Source of the DNA: JADJLQ01 sp038251405
GTDB taxonomy: Bacteria; Bacteroidota; Bacteroidia; Chitinophagales; Saprospiraceae
NCBI GenBank assembly: GCA_038251405.1
Contig: JBBSBH010000015.1
Span: 1-64,000 of the forward strand
DNA length: 64,000 nt
Direction of reading: 5' to 3'
This document shows, in pieces, positions 25,414-34,389 of the stretch (position 1 is its first letter; every line of letters begins with the position of its first letter). The notes beneath the pieces were generated by a model. It was not told where the DNA came from and did not search any database. It was given only the letters and a program-made list of their open reading frames with translations. The position numbers and the translations under genes were made by a program.

Positions 25414-28400
25414 ATGAATCTGACTTCATTTTCGGTAAAAAACTATCAGTTTACCATTATTATATTCGTGTTGGCGCTGGCCCTTGGACTTAATTCTTTG
25501 ATGAATATGCCTCGCGGAGAAGATCCACCATTTGGTGCTCCCATATTTGTCGTGGTGGCAGTATACCCGGGCACCAGTCCATCTGATATGGAGCAATTAG
25601 TGGCCGATCCTGTAGAGGAAGCTTTGTACAATTTAGGTGATGTAAAAAAAATTGTTACCATTTGTTCGGATGGTTTGATGGTTTGTCAAATAGATTTCAA
25701 CTACGGAGTTAATGTTGATAATAAGAATAATGATGTGAATCGTGAAATGAATAAGATTAGGCCAGATCTCCCTGCTGGTCTGATTGAATTGCGAACACAG
25801 AGAGCATCCTCTTCAGATGTAGTAATATTACAAACAGCCCTGGTATCAGAGACCGCTACTACCCAGGAAATAAATGATATAGCCAAAGATTTAAAAAGGA
25901 ATCTCGAACGGGTAAAAGATCTAAAATTTGTACATATTCAAGGTGAACCCACTGAGAAAATAGACATCCAACTAAAACTGGCGCGCATGGCCAGCATGGG
26001 TATAGGCATGGGGCAGGTAATGGGTGCGATAGCTCAGAATAATATCAATATACCAGGGGGTACCATCGATATCAATACAAAAAGATATAATATCAAAACC
26101 AATAGTGAATTAAAGAATATTGATGATGTACGCAATATCATTGTACAGACGGGAAAGGGTGGGCAAATAGTAAGATTACATGATGTAGCCGATGTATTTT
26201 CTATTGAAGCTGAAAAAAATCATATAGCGCGATTCAACGGAAAGCCTGCTGTTTGGGTTATCTCCGGATTAAAAGATAAAAAGAACATAATCACCGCCAG
26301 AGCTGAAATTCAAAAAATAATGGATGAGTTTCAGGCTACGCTTCCTTCGGATGTAAAGATGCAACAGGCATTTGATCAGGAATCCAGTGTAAAAAGAAGA
26401 CTTGGAGGACTATCCCGTGATTTTGGTATAGCCATCTTTTTAGTATTACTTACCCTTTTACCTTTAGGCTCCAGAGCATCTATTGTGGTCTTGATCAGTA
26501 TACCTTTATCCCTGGCTATAGGATTGGCGCTATTACACTTATTTGGATTTACCTTAAATCAATTGAGCATTGTCGGCATGGTGGTTGCCCTGGGTCTGTT
26601 AGTAGATGACTCCATAGTGGTAGTGGAGAATATCGAACGATTTATGCGGCAAGGATATTCCCGCAAAGAAGCCGCTATAGTTGCCACTAAGCAAATTTTC
26701 ATTGCTGTATTGGGATGCACAGCGACCCTCATATTTGCATTTTTGCCACTTGCCTTTTTACCGGAAGGTGCTGGAGAATTCATTCGAAGTCTGCCCATGG
26801 CCGTTTTATTGACCATTATTGCCTCCTTATTTGTAGCCCTTACGATCATACCCTTTCTATCAAGCCTGTTATTGCAAAAACATGAACATGCTGAAGGAAA
26901 TATTTTTATGCGTGCATTTAAAAAATACATCAATGATCCCTATGCACATGTATTGAAATGGGCATTTAAGCACCCCATACTTACTATTCTGGGGACAATA
27001 TTGATTTTCACGGCAAGTTTGATGATAGTACCTCGCATTGGATTCAGTTTGTTTCCAAAATCCGAAAAGCCCATGTTCAATGTGGATATCAAAGCCGCTT
27101 CGGGAACCAGCCTGGTAGAAACCAATAGAATTGCCAGAAAAATAGAGCAAGATCTTTTACGACAGCCAAATATCGTTTCTGTAAGTACAAATGTAGGAAA
27201 AGGAAATCCACGAGTATACTACAATGAGTTTCAACAAAACTATGCTCCAACTTTTGCACAGCTACTGGTGCAAGTACCCGATTATCTCGATGTGCCAGCC
27301 ATCACAGAATTGACTGATAGTCTGCGTAAAAGATATGAAGGGCAGCCCGAAGCTAAGGTAGAAGTAAAAATGTTCCAACAAGGTACTCCCTTGCCGGCAC
27401 CAATAGAATTTCGAATCATTGGTCACAACCTGGATACATTGAAAAAATATGCAGGAATATTAGAGCAGTTAATTAAAACCACAACAGGCACTCAAACCAT
27501 AAATAATAATATCAGAATCCCAAAGACTGATCTCAGTGTAAAAATAGACAAAGCCAAGGCCGGCATGCTGGGCATACTTCCTGCTGAAGTTGCAAAGACG
27601 GTACGCCTGGGATTAGCCGGATTAGAAGTAGGCACCATTATTGAAAATGCAGGTGATGAAAAAACATTGCAAGTAAGTATTGGGAAACCGGACCCGGAAA
27701 AAAGCTTATCCGTATTTGACCAATTATATGTAACCTCATTGTCAGGAGCACAGGTACCCTTAAAACAATTTGCAAGTTTATCCCTGGATGATTCACCATT
27801 ATTAATTCAACACTACAACAAGGAGCGATTTACATCAATAACCGCATTTACCGAAACTGGTTTTAATACGATGAAACTCATCGATGAAATCGAATTAAAA
27901 ACGAAAGATATTCATTTGCCACCCGGGTACCGATTCGTTGCCGCTGGTGAAAAAGAAAGTCAGCAAGAGTCGTTTGGTGGTATGGGTACTATCGTATTGA
28001 TATCTGTGTTTTGTTTGTTCGCCATTTTAGTATTAGAATTTAGAACATTTAAGAGCACCTTGATCGTATTATCAGTAGTTCCATTAGGAGTAGTTGGTGC
28101 ACTATGTGCCTTATGGATCGGTGGCGAAACGTTATCATTTGTAGCTACCATCGGCATCATTGCACTTATGGGCATAGAGATCAAAAATTCAATTTTACTG
28201 GTAGATTATACCAATCATTTAAGAGAGCAGGGTATGAGCCTCCACGATGCGATCATGAACGGAGCGGAGACCCGGTTTTTACCTATTTTACTTACTTCGA
28301 TGACAGCCATTGGCGGTATGGTGCCCTTAGTGTTAGAGCATTCGCCCTTGATTTCTCCATTGGCTATGGTATTGATCGGCGGATTGATCAGTAGTACTCT

Positions 28401-28491
28401 ATTGTCGAGAATAGTGACGCCGCTTTTGTATTATTTGATACCACCTGCGGTGACTGCGAATGTGAATGAAGCTAGTCCTGCATTTGGTTAA
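25414..28491 (+). CDS. RND multidrug/efflux permease (AcrB/HAE1 type)
   Basis: A 1025-residue inner-membrane pump with the standard 12-helix RND layout and two large periplasmic loops. The proton-relay aspartates are present as D398-D399 in LLVDDSIVVVENIERFM. The second half has the matching MGIEIKNSILLVDYTNHLRE helix. It lacks the heavy-metal (CusA) signature and fits HAE-1 hydrophobe efflux. It is the last gene of the TetR-controlled operon; the substrates are not predictable. Confidence 0.93.
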   Translation: MNLTSFSVKNYQFTIIIFVLALALGLNSLMNMPRGEDPPFGAPIFVVVAVYPGTSPSDMEQLVADPVEEALYNLGDVKKIVTICSDGLMVCQIDFNYGVNVDNKNNDVNREMNKIRPDLPAGLIELRTQRASSSDVVILQTALVSETATTQEINDIAKDLKRNLERVKDLKFVHIQGEPTEKIDIQLKLARMASMGIGMGQVMGAIAQNNINIPGGTIDINTKRYNIKTNSELKNIDDVRNIIVQTGKGGQIVRLHDVADVFSIEAEKNHIARFNGKPAVWVISGLKDKKNIITARAEIQKIMDEFQATLPSDVKMQQAFDQESSVKRRLGGLSRDFGIAIFLVLLTLLPLGSRASIVVLISIPLSLAIGLALLHLFGFTLNQLSIVGMVVALGLLVDDSIVVVENIERFMRQGYSRKEAAIVATKQIFIAVLGCTATLIFAFLPLAFLPEGAGEFIRSLPMAVLLTIIASLFVALTIIPFLSSLLLQKHEHAEGNIFMRAFKKYINDPYAHVLKWAFKHPILTILGTILIFTASLMIVPRIGFSLFPKSEKPMFNVDIKAASGTSLVETNRIARKIEQDLLRQPNIVSVSTNVGKGNPRVYYNEFQQNYAPTFAQLLVQVPDYLDVPAITELTDSLRKRYEGQPEAKVEVKMFQQGTPLPAPIEFRIIGHNLDTLKKYAGILEQLIKTTTGTQTINNNIRIPKTDLSVKIDKAKAGMLGILPAEVAKTVRLGLAGLEVGTIIENAGDEKTLQVSIGKPDPEKSLSVFDQLYVTSLSGAQVPLKQFASLSLDDSPLLIQHYNKERFTSITAFTETGFNTMKLIDEIELKTKDIHLPPGYRFVAAGEKESQQESFGGMGTIVLISVFCLFAILVLEFRTFKSTLIVLSVVPLGVVGALCALWIGGETLSFVATIGIIALMGIEIKNSILLVDYTNHLREQGMSLHDAIMNGAETRFLPILLTSMTAIGGMVPLVLEHSPLISPLAMVLIGGLISSTLLSRIVTPLLYYLIPPAVTANVNEASPAFG

Positions 28492-28538
28492 AATATTGAT
28501 TCAAAATAAATGAAACATTTATCATAATTTTGAATTAT

Positions 28539-28766
28539 ATGAAAGTGAAAATTTTACAGGATGATAATGGGGAAAAATCCGGAGTATTAATTTCGATGGA
28601 GGATTGGACGCTTATCAAGAACAATTATCCAGATGTAGAACAATTAATGACAGGACTTCCTGAATGGCAAAAACGTATTATAGATACCAGATTAGATCAA
28701 TTAACTGTCAGACCTGGTATTTTAAAACCTGTTAGTGAATTAATCGAAGAATTAGATAAGGATTAG
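28539..28766 (+). CDS. Antitoxin of a RelE/ParE-type module
   Basis: A 75-residue acidic protein (MKVKILQDDNGEKSGVLISM ... RLDQLTVRPGILKPVSELIEELDKD) resembling the putative addiction-module antitoxins that precede RelE/ParE-like toxins in Bacteroidota. The ATG at 28539 is preferred over a TTG at 28530. It lies 6 bp before a RelE-like gene that is frameshifted, so here the antitoxin is probably an orphan in practice. Confidence 0.65.
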   Translation: MKVKILQDDNGEKSGVLISMEDWTLIKNNYPDVEQLMTGLPEWQKRIIDTRLDQLTVRPGILKPVSELIEELDKD

Positions 28767-28772
28767 TTTTCA

Positions 28773-29077
28773 ATGGAATACCTTTTGGTTTATCATCCGC
28801 ATGTAAATTCAGATATTCGTACGTCAAAGCTAGGTATAAATCAAAATTAAATGGATTAGAAAAAAGGTTTACTGAATCTATAAAAGAAGGTTTGGGAAGA
28901 CTCAAGACCAACCCCTATCTATTCGCAATAAAATACAAAAACATACGCACTTGTCGAACAAAAGTGTTTTCACACTTAATCCACTTTTATATAGATGAAG
29001 AAAATCTTACAATAGTCATTATTGCTATTTTACATAGTAGAAGAAATAGGAAAATCCAAAGTAAAAGATTGCAATGA
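28773..29077 (+). pseudogene. Frameshifted RelE/ParE-like toxin
   Basis: The gene starts MEYLLVYHPHVNSDIRT in frame 1, then continues as KARYKSKLNGLEKRFTESIK in another frame, with the change near CGTACGTCAAAGC (about 28818-28831). The second part ends HSRRNRKIQSKRLQ. The joined product has the size (about 100 residues) and the pattern of RelE/ParE toxins: NGLEKRF helix, LKTNPYLF, and a C-terminal IIAILHSRRN strand. One base of deletion explains the break; a sequencing error is the alternative. Confidence 0.65.
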
Positions 29078-29148
29078 TGCTAAGAAGTAAATGATTAGGA
29101 TTAAATAAATATCAAATTTTCTTTACCACATATATGTCGTTTTGGTGA

Positions 29149-30288
29149 ATGAATGTGGTCAGCAGACAAATTGAAACTTCAATTAAGCAAAAAGTTGATT
29201 ATAAAAAAGCAATCGTTTTACTTGGACCCCGGCAAGTAGGAAAAACTACATTAATGGAAAAAATAGCTACTGAATTAGATACAAATTATTTAAAGATTGA
29301 TGGGGATGACCCTGCAATTCGACAAACATGGGACAATCCTACAAGGCAATATTTACTCAATCTATTAGGAAGTAATAAAGTACTATTAATAGATGAGGCC
29401 CAAAGAATTAGAAATATAGGACTATCGGTAAAAATGATATTAGACGCTAAACTTAAGATCCAGGTTTTCATCACAGGCTCTTCGGCACTTGATTTAGCAA
29501 GTGATATAAAGGAGCCCTTGACAGGTCGAAAATGGGAGTTTTTTCTATTTCCTTTTTCATTTAATGAAATGAAAAAAAGCACTTCCTTTCTAGAGGAGTC
29601 GCTATTATTAAATCATAGATTAGTAATGGGAATGTATCCTGAGGTAGTACTAAATAAAAACGCTGATAAAACGGCCCTCATTCAACTAGCTGGCAGTTAT
29701 TTATATAAAGATATTTTGGAAAAAGGAGGCATTCAAAGACCTGATGTGCTTTTGAAAATTTTACAAGCATTGGCCTGGCAATTAGGCAATGAAGTCTCTT
29801 ACAATGAAATAGCAAGATTAGTAGAGGTGGATAAAAACACAGTTATAAATTACATTGACCTTTTGGAAAAAGCATTTGTGATTTTTAGATTTTCTCCTCT
29901 GACCAGAAATTTGAGGAATGAAATAAGTAGTAATAGGAAAATTTATTTTTATGATAATGGAATAAGAAATGCGATCATTAATCAGTTAGCTCCCATAGAA
30001 AGCAGGAATGATGTTGGAGTGCTTTGGGAAAATTATATGATCAGCGAAAGAAAGAAATTACTAGCTTATCATGATTTTTATGGTACAACCTATTTTTGGA
30101 GAAGCCGAACTTCAGAAATTGATTACATAGAAGAAATAGATGGCTCATTTTATTCATATGAATTTAAGTGGAGCGAGAAATCAAAACCAAGATTTCCAGA
30201 TCTTTTTCTGACTTCCTATAAACCTAAAATAAATGAAGTGATTCATAGAAAAAACTATTATGAATGGCTTACAAAACACCCCTATTAA
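29149..30288 (+). CDS. AAA ATPase with DUF4143 (AAA_14) domain
   Basis: A 379-residue ATPase with Walker A GPRQVGKTT (residues 26-34) and Walker B VLLIDEAQRI (D82, E83), a winged-helix-like middle (SYNEIARLVEVDKNTVINYI) and a C-terminal DUF4143 region with a PD-(D/E)xK-like pattern (SEIDYIEEIDGSFYSYEFKW). Such proteins are common in accessory regions of Bacteroidota and their function is not settled. It sits between two broken toxin-antitoxin modules. No partner gene overlaps it. Confidence 0.82.
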   Translation: MNVVSRQIETSIKQKVDYKKAIVLLGPRQVGKTTLMEKIATELDTNYLKIDGDDPAIRQTWDNPTRQYLLNLLGSNKVLLIDEAQRIRNIGLSVKMILDAKLKIQVFITGSSALDLASDIKEPLTGRKWEFFLFPFSFNEMKKSTSFLEESLLLNHRLVMGMYPEVVLNKNADKTALIQLAGSYLYKDILEKGGIQRPDVLLKILQALAWQLGNEVSYNEIARLVEVDKNTVINYIDLLEKAFVIFRFSPLTRNLRNEISSNRKIYFYDNGIRNAIINQLAPIESRNDVGVLWENYMISERKKLLAYHDFYGTTYFWRSRTSEIDYIEEIDGSFYSYEFKWSEKSKPRFPDLFLTSYKPKINEVIHRKNYYEWLTKHPY

Positions 30289-30321
30289 GATGGTATTCTA
30301 AAAGCCATTGAATCAAAAAAA

Positions 30322-30356
30322 CAGGAGCGTATTAACCGTTAAAAAATACACCCCTG
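30322..30356. terminator. Bidirectional hairpin between convergent genes
   Basis: CAGGAGCGTATT pairs with AATACACCCCTG at 10 of 12 positions around AACCGTTAAAA. It sits between the 3' ends of the ATPase and protease genes and could serve both. Confidence 0.45.
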
Positions 30357-30387
30357 AATAATTATGCATATGAAAAGAACTTCTCTT

Positions 30388-31494
30388 TTAAGGCATAGTA
30401 TTTCTGGCATAACTGATCAACTCTGGTAAAGGATCACCTCCACCACTTGTATTAAAACTTGGCAACTGACCACTTTGAATACCTACTACTCTTGGCCATG
30501 GTTCTGCGTCCCACCATCCAAAATATGGCCCCCCTGATTGGCCGGGTATAACATCTATTTTATGTCTTATTTCGAATGAACTTCGACCATTTAGACTGGC
30601 AGAATTTCTGTCAGTGAATGATTGATAACCGACAAATATAGGTCTTTGGCCGCCACTAAAATCACTAGGATATCCAATATGCCCCCAATAATTTCCACCT
30701 TCCCAGGCAGTATTATAGGTGCGTGATCCCATCCATCCAGTAAGATCACCCATGCGCGTATTCAATACACATACCACATAATCAAAAGCGCCTTCCGTTC
30801 TATTCAATCCATCGCTGCCATCAGCTTTATTCCATGAATAAATTTTGGTTGCGAATGCACTACCAAAGGGTTCACTATTATCAAACCGAAGTGGAGTAAA
30901 TTTCACCCAACCTGCGGTATTGTTTGGCCCCCAATTAATCACATGACTTGCGGTCATAAAATGCCGCGGACCAATCATTACTCCTGATCCCCAACCAGAG
31001 GCTGTATCTACCCTACCGCATGTACTCCAAGGGAAAGAAGTATCAGAAAAAGCAAATCTATCCTCCGGACTGAAAATAGTAGTAGGTATACTTAACCCCT
31101 TTTTAAGTATGGCAGATTCATTCAATCCGAATCTTTGCTTTACTCTCAGTTCTTTACTTAGTTTCTCTGGAAATTGTTTTAGTCCTAAATGCTTGGCAAA
31201 TAATCCTTCTGTTCTTTCAGTGAGTTTCGCTTTTTTTAAAAGCGTATTATTTACTGATACTGTTTTAATATTAGGCGGAAAATAATGCTTTCCTATCACA
31301 GCACTTTTCGCCAAAATAGTAAAGCTTCCCGGCTTACCTTTTTTCATTGCCAATTCCTTTCTGTATTCAGTAGGGATCAGCAGGTTTTGTAATTGCAGTT
31401 CGAATTTTTTATTGGATTTTACTGCTCTTTTCACTCCAATAGATTTGGCCCATTCTTTTACGAGCAATGGTCGATCAATTTCAGATTTAGGCAT
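30388..31494 (-). CDS. Trypsin/V8-like serine protease without signal peptide
   Basis: A 368-residue protein with a chymotrypsin-fold protease domain in its C-terminal two thirds. The triad is visible as H184 (FMTASHVI), D238 (GAFDYVVCVLN) and S320 (IPGQSGGPYFG). The first ~150 residues are basic and unassigned, and start with charged MPKSEIDRPLLVKEWAKSIG, so there is no recognisable export signal. It may act in the cytoplasm, use an unusual export route, or be a precursor with a pro-region. Its neighbours are accessory genes, not housekeeping proteolysis. Confidence 0.8.
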   Translation of the reverse strand: MPKSEIDRPLLVKEWAKSIGVKRAVKSNKKFELQLQNLLIPTEYRKELAMKKGKPGSFTILAKSAVIGKHYFPPNIKTVSVNNTLLKKAKLTERTEGLFAKHLGLKQFPEKLSKELRVKQRFGLNESAILKKGLSIPTTIFSPEDRFAFSDTSFPWSTCGRVDTASGWGSGVMIGPRHFMTASHVINWGPNNTAGWVKFTPLRFDNSEPFGSAFATKIYSWNKADGSDGLNRTEGAFDYVVCVLNTRMGDLTGWMGSRTYNTAWEGGNYWGHIGYPSDFSGGQRPIFVGYQSFTDRNSASLNGRSSFEIRHKIDVIPGQSGGPYFGWWDAEPWPRVVGIQSGQLPSFNTSGGGDPLPELISYARNTMP

Positions 31495-31667
31495 AGATGA
31501 ACTAATTTTTGAGGTTTACTAAAATTTGTACTTAACTAAAAGTGTAATTGCCTCCTTATTTGTCCTAAATAATGTGTTAAATATTTTTCTTGGCCTGATG
31601 GTCTATTTTCTATTTCTAAAATTTAGCCTGGTTGAATTAATTTTAAAGCCATTTTAAAAACAAGAAA

Positions 31668-32003
31668 ATGCCTGTATCATCGGATTCCTACTTTGATTTA
31701 GTATATGAAGTCACTCGCAAAATTCCGTATGGAAGAGTTACAAATTATGGTGCCATAGCAGATTTCCTTTCACTTGGTTCCGCCAGAATGGTAGGCTGGG
31801 CATTGAATCAATGTCACGGAATGAAAGATGTGCCCGCACATCGGGTGGTCAACCGAAAAGGCGAACTAAGTGGTAGAGTACATTTTCATCCCCCGTCATC
31901 TATGGCTGCCCGTCTCAAAAAAGAAGGCGTGAAAGTGAAAGATGATAAGGTGGTCGATTTTGAAAAATTATTTTGGCATCCGAGAGAAATGGTGATGGAA
32001 TAG
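31668..32003 (+). CDS. Alkyltransferase-like protein (MGMT family, ATL type)
   Basis: A 111-residue protein equal to the DNA-binding C-terminal domain of O6-alkylguanine-DNA alkyltransferase: IPYGRVTNYGAIADFLSLGS, then the active-site loop. The usual PCHRV reads VPAHRVVNRKG, so the methyl-accepting cysteine is replaced by alanine. ATL proteins of this type bind O6-alkylguanine but cannot transfer the group; they flag lesions for nucleotide excision repair. The start is the ATG at 31668. Confidence 0.85.
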   Translation: MPVSSDSYFDLVYEVTRKIPYGRVTNYGAIADFLSLGSARMVGWALNQCHGMKDVPAHRVVNRKGELSGRVHFHPPSSMAARLKKEGVKVKDDKVVDFEKLFWHPREMVME

Positions 32004-32253
32004 TCAACGTTTTTAGATTAAATTATTCGAAACTTTGTCCCTGCTAATTGTATCACTCCTAAGTGAAAAAACATTCCCTGATTATGGTTTTATCATTTAC
32101 TTAGTCAATATTTACTTTCCCTTATTTAGATCATCCTTTCCACTCGGTGTTCGCTTTACTTTTCAATAAAATTTTATACCTCATGCAACTTTAGAGTAAG
32201 ATTGATGTCTCTAATAAAAAAAGATTTTGCAAAAAACTCAAAAATCTAAACTC

Positions 32254-32811
32254 ATGAAAAAAATACTTTTACTCACTTTACTATTTTCAGTCACATTAAT
32301 TCATGCGCAACGAGAAGAGACTATATTCCAAAATATGCGATTCTCAGGCGTTTGGGGTTCGTGGAATAGCATGATAGGAAAAGTAAAGAATGAAAATGTT
32401 TACTTCAGAGGCGGATATGGAGGCTTTGAATTTGGCAAGGATATCTTTGTTGGCTGGGGAGGGTATAAATCATCAAGCCGAATATCAGCAGATGATTTTA
32501 AGTACAATATGAAATGGAATGGTCCAGTGGTAAGTTATGCCCCTTCATCTTATAGAGCCTTACATCCTGTATTTACATTGATGGTCGCCAATGGCAAGCT
32601 TGACCCTGATAATCAACCTTATGATCGCATATTAGTAGTGCAACCCTCCCTCGGAGCCGAGCTTAATCTACTTAGATGGTGCCATGCCAGCGTACATGGT
32701 GGGTACCGATTTGTAAATGATGTAGATTTGGCAAAGTATACTGATACCGACTTTTCAAGTTTTTATGGTGAATTGGTTTTAAAATTTGGGATCAGCTGGG
32801 GAAGATGGTAG
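32254..32811 (+). CDS. Secreted protein of unknown function
   Basis: A 185-residue protein with a clear signal peptide (MKKILLLTLLFSVTLIHAQ). The mature part is rich in Gly and aromatic residues with alternating patterns (FRGGYGGFEFGKDIFVGWGG, LGAELNLLRWCHASVHGGYR) and ends in an aromatic strand (LVLKFGISWGRW). That suggests a small beta-barrel, possibly in the outer membrane, but no family is recognised. I start at the ATG at 32254, not at an upstream TTG, because the signal peptide begins there. Confidence 0.65.
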   Translation: MKKILLLTLLFSVTLIHAQREETIFQNMRFSGVWGSWNSMIGKVKNENVYFRGGYGGFEFGKDIFVGWGGYKSSSRISADDFKYNMKWNGPVVSYAPSSYRALHPVFTLMVANGKLDPDNQPYDRILVVQPSLGAELNLLRWCHASVHGGYRFVNDVDLAKYTDTDFSSFYGELVLKFGISWGRW

Positions 32812-32842
32812 ATTCTATTATGATATACTTTCCATTGCCAAT

Positions 32843-33103
32843 TTATACATAATGTGATTTACAAGAAGCAATAAAAATGTCCTCTTCAGATACTTTGTAA
32901 ATCAATCTATTTGAAAAATCTATTCTACTGCTCCAATAACCTTTAAATTAGTGCTTTAAAGGCTCTGGTTTGCCAAGACCTTCAAAAGGAGTTCTATTAA
33001 TGTCTTTGATTAAATCACTAATTTTTAGTGCAGTTTTTCTATCCATCTCAATCCAAGTTCTATATTCCTCAAAAGCTTTAGGATGAAAATTAATATTTCT
33101 CAT
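32843..33103 (-). pseudogene. YoeB/Txe-like toxin with an in-frame stop codon
   Basis: From ATG at 33103 the frame reads MRNINFHPKAFEEYRTWIEM ... TPFEGLGKPEPLKH, meets TAA at 32948-32950, then goes on in the same frame as FKGYWSSRIDFSNRLIYKVS ... IASCKSHYV to TAA at 32843. The full 86 codons match YoeB/Txe length, including the GLGKPEPLKH motif and the C-terminal IASCKSHY. The stop replaces the residue after KH, normally part of KHNLSGYWS. The toxin lacks its catalytic C-terminus unless the stop is read through. Confidence 0.75.
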
Positions 33104-33327
33104 AAAAGTTCCTTCCAATCAACCCTTATTGGTGTTTTGGACTGATTATGGTCAGCTATGCGAGCCTCTATTTCTTTAGTTAGGGCAGGATTACTAAGCA
33201 AGTACTCTGTTTCATCAGCCTCTTGTACTGTGATCTCTACCACCTTATGAGGAAACATAGTGCGAATACCATCAAGTAGTTCAGTAGTTAAATGATCTGT
33301 GTTAATTTTTATAGTAGTTTCCATCAA
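33100..33327 (-). CDS. Antitoxin of the YoeB/Txe-like module
   Basis: A 75-residue protein (MMETTIKINTDHLTTELLDG ... RIADHNQSKTPIRVDWKELL) of the type that precedes Txe/YoeB toxins in Bacteroidota. Its stop codon overlaps the toxin start by 4 bp (ATGA), the usual translational coupling. The open frame is intact while the toxin carries a stop codon. Confidence 0.7.
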   Translation of the reverse strand: MMETTIKINTDHLTTELLDGIRTMFPHKVVEITVQEADETEYLLSNPALTKEIEARIADHNQSKTPIRVDWKELL

Positions 33328-33458
33328 TTTTCAAAGATAAATATAAATTACGAGTGGGTATATGAACTATTTATAAGTTTTATAGATTTACGTGGTTGAA
33401 CCATTTGAGCAATTTGGTGCAATATGAATGTTTGGTTAAATCTGAAATCTAGATACAA

Positions 33459-34331
33459 ATGACTAAAGTGAATATAGGTCTCGTACAAATGACTTGCGAA
33501 AAGGAAAAGCAAGCTAATCTAAACAAGGCCATCCTCAAAATAGAAGCTGCAGCTGCTCATGGAGCTCAGATCATTTGTTTACAAGAGCTTTTTACCTCTT
33601 TATACTTTTGTGATGTAGAAGACTATGACCATTTCCAATTGGCAGAGCCCATTCCCGGACCATCTACAGAGGTTCTCCAATCCATTGCAAAGCGATTAGG
33701 TGTTGTCATCATCGCATCATTATTTGAAAAAAGAGCCCAGGGAATATATCACAATACCACTGCTGTAATCGATGCCGATGGATCTTACCTGGGTAAATAT
33801 CGAAAGATGCATATTCCAGATGACCCGGCTTTTTATGAAAAATTTTATTTCACACCCGGAGATTTGGGATATAAAGTCTTTAAAACCAAATTTGCTACTA
33901 TTGGTGTATTAATATGCTGGGATCAATGGTACCCTGAAGCAGCAAGATTAACGGCCTTGATGGGTGCAGAAATACTATTCTATCCTACCGCAATTGGATG
34001 GGCCACTGACCAGGATGAAGCTACTAATCAAGAGCAGTTTAACGGATGGCAAACTATCCAGAGAAGCCACGCCATAGCCAATGGGGTACATGTAGTAGGT
34101 GTAAATCGGGTTGGTTTTGAACAAGATGGACTAATGAAATTTTGGGGGGGATCTTTTGTCGCAAATCCTTTTGGAAGAATACTTTATCAAGCATCTCATG
34201 AAAATGAAGAAATACATGTGGAGAGCATAGACCTGGCAAAAACTGATTTTTACAGGACTCACTGGCCATTTATGAGAGATAGAAGAATAGATTCTTATGA
34301 GCAAATAACAAAACGTTTTATAGATGAATAA
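33459..34331 (+). CDS. aguB: N-carbamoylputrescine amidase
   Basis: A 290-residue nitrilase-superfamily enzyme. The triad is E43 (CLQELFTS), K116 (KYRKMHIPDDP) and C153 (ICWDQWYPE). Length and the motifs HIPDDPAFYEKFYF and FNGWQTIQRSHAIANG are those of plant/bacterial AguB, which hydrolyses N-carbamoylputrescine to putrescine, CO2 and ammonia. Its usual partner aguA (agmatine deiminase) is present, but about 7 kb downstream at 41417, with a sugar cluster on the other strand in between. Confidence 0.92.
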   Translation: MTKVNIGLVQMTCEKEKQANLNKAILKIEAAAAHGAQIICLQELFTSLYFCDVEDYDHFQLAEPIPGPSTEVLQSIAKRLGVVIIASLFEKRAQGIYHNTTAVIDADGSYLGKYRKMHIPDDPAFYEKFYFTPGDLGYKVFKTKFATIGVLICWDQWYPEAARLTALMGAEILFYPTAIGWATDQDEATNQEQFNGWQTIQRSHAIANGVHVVGVNRVGFEQDGLMKFWGGSFVANPFGRILYQASHENEEIHVESIDLAKTDFYRTHWPFMRDRRIDSYEQITKRFIDE

Positions 34332-34389
34332 ATGAGGGAAGTCGAAAAACAAGGGAGCTATTCGTAAATCAAGCAAAGAATTACTTCTC

